From Berberis thunbergii (Eukaryota > Streptophyta > Magnoliopsida > Ranunculales > Berberidaceae), in contig QNQO01002046.1 of assembly GCA_003290165.1 (NCBI GenBank), forward strand, positions 100,680-164,679: a stretch of 64,000 nt of DNA, in the 5' to 3' direction. A model generated the notes under the pieces. It was not told the origin of the DNA, did not search any database, and worked only from the letters and a program-made list of their open reading frames with translations. A program made the position numbers and the translations under genes. Positions 45,001 to 53,935 of this stretch are shown here, piece by piece. The first letter of the stretch is position 1. The number at the start of each line of letters is the position of its first letter.

Positions 45001-47712
45001 TTTGGTGATGCTACACCAAATCAAAGGGGGGCAATACCTCTTCACCAGATGATGGTATTAATGAGGCCGTGATTCGAAGGTCTTCAAGACAGAGAAAACA
45101 ACCTGATCATTTAGCTGATTATGAAGTTCAGCTAAATTATTGCTCTGTTTTGTCATGTTTTATGATGGGAGATTCATGTGAAAATGAGCCAATGTCCTAC
45201 AATGAAGCTAAAGGTGTTTCTGAATGGGAAGAGGCAATGCGGGATGAAATTTCAGCTTTACATAAGAACAACACGTGGGAGCTTGTTCCAATGCCGAAGA
45301 ATGTTGATTTGGTAACTTGCAAATGGGTTTATAAGTTGAAGAAAATGGCTGATGGCACTATTGACAGGTATAAAGCACGTCTTGTTGCTCGTGGTTTCTC
45401 CCAACAATACGGTCTAGACTACGAGGAAACTTTCAGCCCTGTTGCTAAAATGGTAACGATTCGAACTATTATTTCATTGGCTGCTTCCAAAGGCTGGAAA
45501 TTGTGGCAACTCGACGTGAAGAATGCTTTCCTCTATGGAGAACTAGATCGTAATATCTTTATGGAACAACCACATGGATTTACTTCTAAGGAGTTCCCTG
45601 ATCATGTGTGCCGGCTCAAGAAGGCTTTGTATGGCCTCAAGCAAGCTCCACGTGCTTGGTTTGGTAAGATCGCTCAGTATCTTGACTTTTGTGGTTTTAA
45701 GTCTTCTAATGCAGATCCAAGTTTATTTATCAAGAAAACACCTACAATGTGCACCATGATTCTTCTTTATGTTGATGATATGATCATTACCGGAGACAAC
45801 AATGAAGAAATAACTCGTCTTAGAGATGCCTTGTCCATCCGTTTCGAAATGAAAAGCTTGGGTGAAGCTAGTTGTTTTCTTGGCCTAGAAGTTCATCAAT
45901 CTGATGGCTATTTTGTCTCTCAAGGAGGATATGCAGCAAAGCTATTGAAGCGTTTTCATCTGGAGGACTCAAAAGCAATGACAACTCCTATGGAACCTGG
46001 CTTGAAATTAACTAAAGAAGAAGGAAAATTACTGGAAGATGTGACACTTTTTCGACAGCTTGTTGGTAGTTTATTCTATTTAACTATCACAAGACCTGAT
46101 ATTGCATACTCTGTAGGGGTCATTTCTCAGTTTATGGATAAACCATGCGAGGGACATTTCATTGCAGCAAAGAGGATTCTTCGCTATGTAAAAGGCACTA
46201 TAAACTTCAGGTTGATGTACAAGCAACATATACCATTCGTTTTGAGTGGTTTTGTAGATGCAGATTGGGCTGGTGATGTGAATGACAGGCGATCCACAAC
46301 AGGTTATTGTTTCAATACAGGCTCAACAGCTGTTTCATGGTGCAGTAAAAAGCAAACAACCGTGGCTCTTTCTAGTTGCGAAGCTGAGTATGTAGCAGCT
46401 ACTATGGCCACTCAAGAATGTATTTGGCTTAAGAGGCTTATTCAAGAAATGTCTTTTGTCATCAGCTATCCCATTCCCATTCATTGTGACAATGAAAGTG
46501 CGATTAAACTTGCTGGAAATCCAGTGTTTCATGCCCGCACAAAACACATTGAAACACATTATCATTTTGTCCGAGAGAAGGTTCTAAATCAGGAAATTCA
46601 GCTGCAGAAAATACGAACAGAAGACCAAGTTGCTGATATATTCACCAAGGCTCTTTCCAAGGCCAAGTTTGTGGTGTTTCGAAGCACACTTGGTGTTGTT
46701 GACAGTAAGTTTGCACTAAGGGGGAGTGTAGCAAATTAGTGAAACTCACTGATTTGGTCTTACTCTTTGAATGAGTCAGTAGATTGTTCCATAAGTTTAG
46801 GAGTTCAACTTTGGTCTTCCTTTTACTTAGGAGTTAGTGGTTCTTTAGTTTGTTGAATAAATTCTAAGTACGTTAGTATTGGTAGATATTATGTCATAGT
46901 TAGTTGAGTTTATTTAGGAGACTTCCTAGTATTTATAGAATCTGTAAATGACTGATTTATTCAGATCTTGATTGAATAATAAACTGAGTTTTTCAGCTAA
47001 GTTATCCCTGTTTCTTTTCTTAGCTGTTTCCAGGATATTTGTTATACTATAGTTCTTGTTATTTATTTGGTTTTTTATTTTTCACCCTAACGGAAGAGGT
47101 TGGCGATTTTATAAATATTACAGTTTAATGAACTTTTTGTGTGGAATTGAGAACTTTGTGTAAACTCTCATCGGTTTTAAAAAAAAAACAGTTGTAGCTG
47201 ATTGTTTTTAGAAATTTTTTTTTTTTGGGTTCTTTGTGACAATTCTCTTAATTTTGTTACTAGGAATCGCCACAACATAAATCCTCGAGTACTGATGATT
47301 TATCAGACTGCGCAAAGAAAGGAATTGCTGGTGAGGCCCTAAAATGCATCCGCTAACTCATGCTTCCTTTTTTATTGGCAATGTCATCATGACATTTTTT
47401 TACACTTTTTCTCCAGTAAAACCAAGGAAAGGAGATGCTCTTCTCTTCTTCAGCCTTCTCCCCAGTGCTACTCCAGACCCTGCTAGTCTCCATGCAGGAT
47501 GTCCTGTACTTGAAGGTGAGAAATGGTCGTCAACAAAGTGGATACATGTTGACTCATTTGATAAGATCGTCGGAGCTGGTGGTGGCTGCAACGATGAGAA
47601 TGACAACTGTGGGCAGTGGGCTGCTGTTGGAGAATGCACAAAGAACCCAGAGTATATGGTGGGAACACAAGACCTTCCAGGTGCCTGTAGGAGGAGTTGT
47701 AAGTTATGCTAG
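42091..47712 (+). CDS. Prolyl 4-hydroxylase, three 3' exons with a Copia element in an intron
   Basis: Exons 42091-42266, 47264-47330 and 47417-47712 join in frame. They encode the catalytic part of a plant type II membrane prolyl 4-hydroxylase, a 2-oxoglutarate/Fe(II) enzyme of the ER/Golgi that hydroxylates proline in cell-wall proteins. Seen: NGEDMQVLRYEQGQKYDPHYDYF with the HxD iron ligands, LMYLSDVAKGGETVFPNAE, LHAGCPVLEGEKWSSTKWIHV with the distal His and the 2-oxoglutarate Lys, then a C-terminal ShKT domain with six cysteines ending CRRSCKLC. The first exon enters at phase 1 and no start-bearing exons are visible upstream, so this copy is 5' truncated within what I can see. The 4.8-kb Copia element lies in the intron after 42266. 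Confidence 0.85.
42279..42598 (+). repeat. 5' LTR of the young Copia element
   Basis: Starts TGTAGCAAATTAGTG and ends TTGTTATA. It should carry the promoter of the element; no TATA box was assigned. Confidence 0.92.
42652..45072 (+). CDS. Copia gag-protease-integrase frame
   Basis: 806 residues from the first ATG after the primer site. Gag (UBN2-type) spans about 10-200. Two CCHC zinc knuckles are at 248-261 and 267-280. Protease DSG is at 344-346 (ILDSGCSHH). GAG-pre-integrase LWHARLGH and the integrase catalytic core (HSDIMGP, RTDNGGEY, NGVAERK) follow. It ends where the frame shifts into the next ORF near the six-G run at about 45027-45032. Only this one break separates it from the RT frame. 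Confidence 0.9.
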   Translation: MNIGSTASHVSVEKLVGNNYNYWKLCMEAYLQGQDLWDLISGDEDVIPEDTPQNIELRRKWKIKCGKALFALRTSISREYIEHVRDEKSPKQVWETLERLFTQKNTMRLQYLENELARMTQGDFSITAYFLKIKTLCSEISELDTEEPVSDARLRRYLIRGLRKEFMPFISSIQGWATQPSIIELENLLSNQEELVKQMANNNKLSLSQTEDVLYTKDRAKINFSSRQLGESKLSKTEGQSKGNSKGCYRCGKLGHLKRDCRVKVVCNRCGKSRHIKQNCRVNLKEGGANVAHEASEYDQPKWEQCLSIEVIKQPATMTSVVHQSNTGMNGHVYIDYDKDWILDSGCSHHATGNASLLSHVHPHYENKVIVTADNSLHPVVKEGHFNVKTNISNDETVTLKNVYHVPGLKKNLASVSQLADSGRYVLFGPDNVQILSNVQHVAADVLFTGKRKESLYILAASDAYVEKTGQVASATLWHARLGHVGYQLLQKISTKKLLDGVPFFKDFHHDMVCAGCQYGKSHRLPFTNSKNKASNALELVHSDIMGPTRTLSYVGFRYVMVLVDDFSRFTWVYFLEHKSEALHEFIQFKEQVEKEFKLPIKCLRTDNGGEYTSDQFIEYCRKHGILRQMTCPETPQQNGVAERKLAHLTAMCLSWLHAKNLPRELWAAAIQSACHVINRLPPWPGTEPSPFEALYHRKPNVSYFRVFGSVCYVHISKSNRTKLDPKARCCLFVGYDTHRKGWRCMDPDTKKVIVSRDVVFDEESLHPIDVNVDNNTTDLAPFFGDATPNQRGAIPLHQMMVLMRP
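45069..46739 (+). CDS. Copia reverse transcriptase-RNase H frame
   Basis: 556 residues with no ATG at the start; it is the continuation of the polyprotein in another frame. It shows NNTWELVPMP, CKWVYKLKK, YKARLVARGFSQ, WQLDVKNAFLYGELD, YGLKQAPRAWF, YVDDMIITGDN, then RNase H (ADWAGD, SSCEAEYVA, HCDNESAIKLA, ARTKHIE). All catalytic motifs look intact. It runs into the polypurine tract and 3' LTR. Confidence 0.9.
   Translation: MIRRSSRQRKQPDHLADYEVQLNYCSVLSCFMMGDSCENEPMSYNEAKGVSEWEEAMRDEISALHKNNTWELVPMPKNVDLVTCKWVYKLKKMADGTIDRYKARLVARGFSQQYGLDYEETFSPVAKMVTIRTIISLAASKGWKLWQLDVKNAFLYGELDRNIFMEQPHGFTSKEFPDHVCRLKKALYGLKQAPRAWFGKIAQYLDFCGFKSSNADPSLFIKKTPTMCTMILLYVDDMIITGDNNEEITRLRDALSIRFEMKSLGEASCFLGLEVHQSDGYFVSQGGYAAKLLKRFHLEDSKAMTTPMEPGLKLTKEEGKLLEDVTLFRQLVGSLFYLTITRPDIAYSVGVISQFMDKPCEGHFIAAKRILRYVKGTINFRLMYKQHIPFVLSGFVDADWAGDVNDRRSTTGYCFNTGSTAVSWCSKKQTTVALSSCEAEYVAATMATQECIWLKRLIQEMSFVISYPIPIHCDNESAIKLAGNPVFHARTKHIETHYHFVREKVLNQEIQLQKIRTEDQVADIFTKALSKAKFVVFRSTLGVVDSKFALRGSVAN
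46727..47046 (+). repeat. 3' LTR of the young Copia element
   Basis: It differs from the 5' LTR in CTTAGGAG versus CTTACGAG and AGCTGTTTCC versus AGCTGCTTCC. The rest matches by eye. Confidence 0.92.
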
Positions 47713-47886
47713 TGTGGAACTTCCAGCAACGTTTCATGTTATCTTATATGTGTTACTATGTGTTTCAATATATTATATATATTATATATGTACATACTGT
47801 TTGAGTGTCAATATATTATATATGTACATTCTGTGATTTATGAAAGGTTGAATTAACCTGTGCATGGCTGCTTGTTTAGTTTTCAA

Positions 47887-48777
47887 TAGGACTGGAAAGT
47901 ACGGTTAACCGGCCCAAAAGCTAAAAATCGAAAATCGCTCGGGCCCGTGTTTATGGGAATCGAAACCGAATCGAATTAACCGGGTAATCGAGGTCCCGGT
48001 TAACCGAATTACGGGCCGGTCTCGGTCCTAAAAACAAAAAAAATACTTAATACAGTAAAAAAAAAAAAAAAATTCATTCATCGTAAGTACAAAAATTACA
48101 AAAAAAAAAAACCAAACAGCAAATTACAAAAAAAAAAAAAAAATCGGTCTGAAAAAATCGGATCTGATCAAGATTTGATCTGATCATCAATATCTTCGAT
48201 TTGGAGAAGAAAAGCTCTCTCTGCAGCTTCGTTTTGGAGAAGAAAGCTCTCAAAAAACACTCTCTGCAGCTTCGATTTGAAGAGCTTTCTCTGCAGCTTC
48301 GATTTGGAGAAGAAAAACTCTCTCAAAGCTTTGATTTGGAGAAGAAAAGCTCTCTCTGCAGCTTCGATTTGGAGAAGAAAGCTCTCAAAAAGCACTCTCT
48401 GCAGCTTCGATTTGGAGAGATCTAAAGCAGCTTCGATTTGGAAAAGAAAAGCTCTCTAAAAGCTTCGATTTGGCCTTTGATTTGGAGAGCTTTCTCTGCT
48501 CTTCGATTTGGAGAAGAAAAGATATCGCTCCCAAAAGTGGGATCTCGTCTTCTTCTGAGAAATGAGAAGAAAATATCTTCGTACGAGAGCCAAAAGATCT
48601 CGCTTCATTCGAGGAGTCGGGCCAGGCCGGTTACCCGACAGGCTTCAAAAATGGAAATCGAGGCTCGGACCAGAAACTTCGGGCCGGATCGGGCTTTTAA
48701 AACCGAAATTTTTTTAATTAATAAAAACCGACCCGATCGGTTCGGTCCAGGCTTTCGATCCTAAATGCCCACCCCTA
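47887..48777. mobile_element. Non-autonomous hAT-like element, about 890 bp
   Basis: The right end, inverted, is TAGGGGTGGGCATTTAGG; the left end is TAGGACTGGAAAGTACGG. Flanks GTTTTCAA and ATTTTCAA match at 7 of 8 bases, the size of a hAT duplication. Inner ends are rich in CCGGTTAACC and CGGTTCGGT motifs typical of such elements. There is no transposase; the middle is a tandem array (48190-48530). It lies about 175 bp after the prolyl 4-hydroxylase stop. Confidence 0.75.
48190..48530. repeat. Tandem array of CTTCGATTTGGAGAAGAAA-type units
   Basis: About nine imperfect copies of a motif (CTTCGATTTGGAGAAGAAAG then CTCTC..GCAG) lie inside the hAT-like element. Spacing varies between roughly 20 and 60 bp. 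Translated frames are repetitive peptides, not a protein family. Confidence 0.8.
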
Positions 48778-50869
48778 ATTTTCAATATAGGCACTTGACC
48801 TCTTTTCTCATTGATTCAGACGGAACGTCGGTGATTTCTTTCTTTTCTTTCCTTTCCTATCCTTCTTCTCTGAAACTTAATATGATGCAATCTTTACAGT
48901 GAATGTATAGTTGGTCATTCATCAGTCATTACAGGTGATTGGCAACTCAACAAGTAATTTATATTTGCTTTTCTGGCTGATTGCACCCAGCGAGTCATTC
49001 AAGGGGAGTTCGTTCAAAAGAAAGTTTTGTTCCTAGCTAAAAAAAAGGGGTGTTGCTATATGTATCCGACTATTTGATTATGTTGCACGTATTTTGGAAT
49101 GTTTTGATTGTGTTGCATTAACCTAAAATATGTAACACAAATATACCATTTTTTTTATTATCAATAAACCATTTGGTGGTTAAGTTATCTCGTTTATGAG
49201 TATTAATTTATTCTTGACAAAAAGTAAATAATAGAAATAAAAAAATATGTATTTAACAATCTTTGCAAACTAATTTTTTTTGTACATCTAACCTAAATTG
49301 GAAAAAAGTACAGTGGGTTCATCAAACACGGGTTGAAAAAATATGTATTAAATTTAAATAAATAAACATGTAACTGAATGCATCAATTAAAAAAATTATT
49401 GCGACTATTATATCAAATTTGAATAAGTTGCATTTAAAACCAAGCAATCCTGCATCCACAAATTTATAATTGAAATCTTTTGTACAAAATCTTCAATCAA
49501 CAACATGAGTAATATTCTCTTGATAATTAGTTAAAATTGTTTTAGGATTAACAAAATGTGGTTGGATACATCAAACAATTTTTAAAAGCTAAAACTAAAA
49601 TGTGAAGTTGGGAGCATCGAGCCAAACAACCAAAAACACATAACAACCATTTCCTCGAACACCAACTTTTAGTATTTTTTCTTTTTATTTATTGAGATTT
49701 TTTCCACTTCTAAATAGCATTACCACATAAAATTATTAGTTTTTTGCCAAACATTTAAAGCTGGAAGAAATGCTTCAATCTCAGCAACCCACTTGCTATC
49801 CATAATAATCCAATAGAATGTCTCCGGCAGGTAAAAACCAAAACCAAGGTAATTAGTCTATGCCTTGCTATCTGAGACTAATTTTGGTCCCTCTCTTGTG
49901 GAGTGTTTAGTTACTCAATGAAATGGGTTTGACCATCATAATGGTCATCATTAAAATGGTTTAAGATATTTCTTTGTATAATTGGATATAAAAATGGCGT
50001 AACGGTCATTCCTTCTTAAAACCCTATAATGTCCATTACAAGCATTGTAATGGACAACATTTCATTTGTCTTATTTACCGTCCTTACATAATATAGATGT
50101 CTTCTTACCCACTGTATATCCAAAATCCGTGGTTAATAATTGAGGGCATAATGATAAAAACACAAATCATTTTCATTTCATCTAGTAATCAAACATAGTA
50201 ATATTCTTATTTCCATGTGATTTTTCAAAAAAAAAAAAAACCAGCATTTCTAATTTTTTTTTATATAAATATAAAAAGACGATATATATAAAACTTTATT
50301 TAATAAAAAAAACATAGTGACTCTTTGGTACAATGATTGGTCTTTAAAACTCCATCACTAATAACCCAAGTTTGATTTCTTTGGAGCATAAGAATTTTTA
50401 ACATATATTGAATTTTTTTTTTATTCTTTCTAATTGTTACAATCCCTGAAATTGTTTTTTCATAAGATGTTTAATGCAATTATATTAATAAAATTAAACT
50501 CACAAAAATATGTAATTAAAATTTAAGATAACAAACTATAGAACTCAATGAAAATATGTCATTATTCAATTCATAAAATTTATGGGTTTGATTGGGTCGT
50601 AGAACCCCTTGCCCTATTTTTCTATAAACTTTTAATTAGAATCTTATTATACTCAGCACATGAAGTTTTTCCAAATTAAATTTACAAACTTACCTTATTA
50701 AGCGAAAAACAATCCCCTCATTGTCACATAGCACAACCCTCTGTCTAATTAGCATATAAGCATGTCCATCTTGATCATCAACAGTGTCCACATAAAACAT
50801 GATAGCCAAAATGAAAGTTATCATTGATTGGCATATTTTTATGTTTGAATTCTCAAAACTCAATTATTA
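48778..50869. other. AT-rich spacer
   Basis: Two kilobases of A/T-rich DNA with poly-A/T runs. Open frames are short and unrecognisable. I see no gene, RNA or mobile-element end here. Confidence 0.55.
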
Positions 50870-51520
50870 ATTTTATTAATTGAAAACTCAATTATGAGGC
50901 TAAGAATCTAGCAGGACACTAACATCGCGTGCACAATTAATAACCTATATATATAATGCTCCGTGTTTTTTCATCAAAAAAAAAAAATGGATAGTCATAA
51001 ACTGACGTCTGTGGCTCTAATTTTACCAGGGCGTCGATTTGCTCGCTCTATTTTTTATTTTATTCCAACAATTTTTTAATAATAAGTAAAAATTAAAATT
51101 TTATTTTACTTAAAGTTCACAGATTCCTATTTGTTGCACTGAGTCTGAGCTGCTGCGCGCATGAGATTCATGGATGAAGAAACACCTTCAAGCCTCCAGA
51201 GTCCAGATGATGCAACGAGCAAGAGGGCCGGCTAAACTAGCAACGACTCAAATAATGGGCTCAGACCATGGGCCGAGATGTCCCAGTCTTAGTTTCATCC
51301 AAAGGTCATGGTCTCAAATGAAAGGTCCATGATCAAAATCATCTTCTTAAAAATTGAAAGCTGGACATTTTGGAATTTTGAAAAGCTGGCATTCTCTTAC
51401 ACTTGGAATTGTACATATATATTACCTGTGGCTTACGCTCAACTGATCTTAAAAGGCATCATTGTTATTGAGTACATGTCTAATTGTTTATTGAACATTT
51501 ATTTTCATCTCTGATTTACT
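50870..51520. repeat. Repeat R, copy 1 (about 640 bp)
   Basis: Nearly identical to 62190-62830, partly to 63520-63720 and, beside the MULE, 61564-61620. Shared landmarks are TATATATATAATGCTCCGTG, GACGTCTGTGGCTCTAATTTTAC, CTGCTGCGCGCATGAGATTC and CATGGGCCGAGATGTCCCAG. No coding capacity is recognised, and no TIR or LTR is obvious. Confidence 0.8.
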
Positions 51521-51689
51521 TTTATCAAGGCAAAGTTTTTGTTAACAAAAGAGTTAAACATCTCGAAAGAAAGCAGGACACTTAATAATAAACGAGCAAT
51601 ACTATGGTGCCTGGTGCTACCAGGCACCGTAGAATTATGGATAATAAACATAAACATGCCAGAGAGGGACTAGGCCTGACAATACTATC

Positions 51690-52566
51690 CAGAAAAACAC
51701 AGCCAACAAGCTTTCATCTTTCTGTAAGTATTTCCTTCTGTTCTTAAGTTTTCATCTTTCTGTATTTATTGTACATATTAACTAAATAAAGTCTTGTTGT
51801 AATGTATAATGAAATTAAGGCAGAAACAACCGATAAGGTTTAATCATATGCAACACTAACTCCCTTTGTTCTTCTCTAAGTTTCGTCTTCAACCTTCAAA
51901 GCTTCAATTATTTTTTCTCCTCTTATTTTAGATCTAGGGTTTACGATTTTTGTTCAGAAATAGTCTATACATCTTAGGTTTATGTACTTGAGTTTCAAGA
52001 TGTTAATGAACTTTTAGATCTTTGAGTGAGTTTCGACTTTGTTCGCACGCCTGAATTCCAACAGCCTCTGACACTATACTTCCCTCTTCCTTATATCCCC
52101 TCCTGTTGCAGGAATGGCATTCAGAGCGTATGTTGTCTATCGAGGTCGTCAGCCAGGAGTATACCTAAACTGGCCTGCATGTTTTTCGTCGGTATCAGGG
52201 TATAGTCATGCTTCTTACAAGGGGTTTATGTCAGTTGAAGAAGCTGAGGAATCATACAAGTTGTGGGTTCGCTCACAAGCGGCGATGAGGGATTCGGAGG
52301 AATCCCACAACAATGAAGATGTCACAGTTAACAATGTAGTTGTTGACGATCAAGTCGGTCCATCGAACGATCAAGCCGGTCCATCGTACGATCAAGCCGA
52401 TCCATCGAACGATCAAGCCGGTCCATCGAACGATCAAGCCGGTCCATCGAATGTCAGTCAAGGGAACAATGATCCTTGGGCTTTCACGAGGGACTTAATC
52501 AATACTTTGATAGTTGTACTTATTATCTTAGGTATAATAAATATTCTTAAGCAGTTGGACGAATGA
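51690..52566 (+). CDS. Small protein with an RNase H1 N-terminal (viroplasmin-like) domain and a hydrophobic tail
   Basis: The coding frame is 52114-52566 (150 residues). A leader intron is likely: donor GTAAGT at 51724 and acceptor TTGCAG at 52111, two bases before the ATG. Residues 5-52 (YVVYRGRQPGVYLNW...SGYSHASYKGF.SVEEAEESY) fit the fold of eukaryotic RNase H1 N-termini, which binds RNA/DNA hybrids. No RNase H catalytic domain follows. Residues 79-113 are five tandem heptads DQAGPSN, and 129-145 are a strongly hydrophobic segment near the C-terminus, as in tail-anchored proteins. Function is unknown. Intact and with a plausible promoter side, it could be a real gene; similar domains also occur in caulimovirus proteins, but no virus genes are near. 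Confidence 0.6.
52348..52452. repeat. 21-bp minisatellite, five in-frame units
   Basis: GATCAAGCCGGTCCATCGAAC is repeated head to tail with few changes, encoding the DQAGPSN heptads. Copy number is likely variable between individuals. Confidence 0.85.
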
Positions 52567-52879
52567 TGAAATTATATGTAATGTAATATGTACATAAATA
52601 TGTATGATGTGAATATATTTCATATTCCAATGAAATTTGTGTTTCATATTGTTATATTTTTCTTCCGTATGGTATGCTTGTCATTTCATTGTGTAGCTTG
52701 CTGTTTGCATTCCAAATTCTGCCAGGATTCTTCATCAGACTTCCTACTCTCTGTAAGTGCACTGATTTGCTTATATATTACATCTAAAATGAATCGCTCT
52801 CGTATCTTTAATTGCTTTATAGATTACATTCAAGTTATTTGAATGATGGGATGTGTTGAGTGTCACTTGCAGGTCACTA

Positions 52880-53935
52880 AGAATATGCTTGAAGTTCCAT
52901 GTTGGGGATACTCGTTTCAAGTGCGCTCCGCCAATTCGAGATGCAAACAATAAGGGGTGAGAAAGTGGGATTCGCAGGAGTCCCACCAACAATAATGGTT
53001 AGATGTTTGCATAAGGGATTTCACCATCCATAAGGTTTCGAGCGATCAGCCAAAAACATGAAGATAGGATCTTTGCAGATGTTCAAGAAGAATCAGGGAA
53101 GCTGTGAGGACATGGGTCCTAGAGCTTTCCCTGTGGAGGAAGTGCATAAGATCAGTGTTCTAGATATGAGGTTGGCTAATACCGATCGTCATGCTGGAAA
53201 CATTTTGATAGAAAAGGAGGGAGAAGGAGATCGAACTGTGTTGATTCCAATTGATCATGGATACTGCTTACCTGAAAATGTGAGTCCTACTCTTCTTTCT
53301 TTTAGATGAATTAGCAGTTTGTTCAGTCTATTTCTTGGTAGTTTTTTTAGTGTCTTGTTACATATGAGCATGATATTTTTGTTCACATGCCACTGGAATC
53401 TCATGTACACGTAATTCCGAGGAAATGATTGTCTTATCGAATCTGCTATCTGAGCTCTGTGAATGTGCATATTGATTATACAGCAGTAATAGTTTTATGG
53501 ATGTACTTTTCTTAGCACTCCAGTTCCTATTATATAAAGTTCTGGCTTCTATCTTTTTGTTTAGATGTTTTCGATACATATAACTGACCATTTTCTCCTC
53601 TTTTGTAGTTTGAAGACTGCACATTCGATTGGCTATACTGGCCTCAAGCCCGGGAACCTTACAGTCCTGAGACGCTCGAGTACATAAAATCACTGCACGC
53701 ACTCTCTGCATTTCCACCATGCTTCTTAAGAAAGGTGTTGAGAGGGGACTTACTCCCTTCACCATCGGAAGCATCATGTGCAGAGAAACCTTGGAGAAAA
53801 AATCTGTCATTGAGGAGATTGTCCTTGAAGCACAAGCCTATAATCTCCCAGGCACAAGTGAAGCTGCATTCCTTGAATCTGTTTCATACATCATGGACTG
53901 TCGCCTTGATGAGATCTCAGGATAAGCTTTACTGA
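52880..53935 (+). pseudogene. PI4-kinase gamma fragment, broken
   Basis: The sequence matches the kinase part of plant PI4K-gamma (ubiquitin-like-domain type). VGFAGVPPTIMVRCLHKGFHHP is followed by an in-frame stop. Then MKIGSLQMFKKNQGSCEDMGPRAFPVEEVHKISVLD, the catalytic RLANTDRHAGN and metal-binding IDHGYCLPEN run up to a GT donor at 53279. The next exon (53609 on: FEDCTFDWLYWPQA..YSPETLEYIKS) loses the usual FHGWEI segment by deletion and shifts frame at about 53700. The end (MLLKKGVERGLTPFTIGSIMCRE... to DEISG) continues in a second frame. It cannot make an active kinase. Confidence 0.82.

Larger units (their letters stand above)
42279..47046 (+). mobile_element. Young Copia LTR retrotransposon, 4768 bp
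   Basis: The two 320-bp LTRs (42279-42598, 46727-47046) differ at only two sites that I found. The element is flanked by CTATA (42274-42278 and 47047-47051). The LTRs run TG...TA, a non-canonical terminus. The primer site TGGTATCAGAGC starts at 42599 and the polypurine tract AAGGGGGAG is at 46718-46726. All Copia domains are present in the order gag, protease, integrase, RT, RNase H. It starts 12 bp after the prolyl 4-hydroxylase splice donor. Confidence 0.94.

Noticed and set aside
52114..52566. Interpretation as an endogenous pararetrovirus gene
   Set aside because: The domain also occurs in cellular RNase H1; no coat, movement or reverse-transcriptase genes of that virus group are adjacent.
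52785..52793. TAAAATGAA as the left target duplication of the MULE
   Set aside because: The 9-mer is present but the following bases do not resemble the TIR; a chance match.
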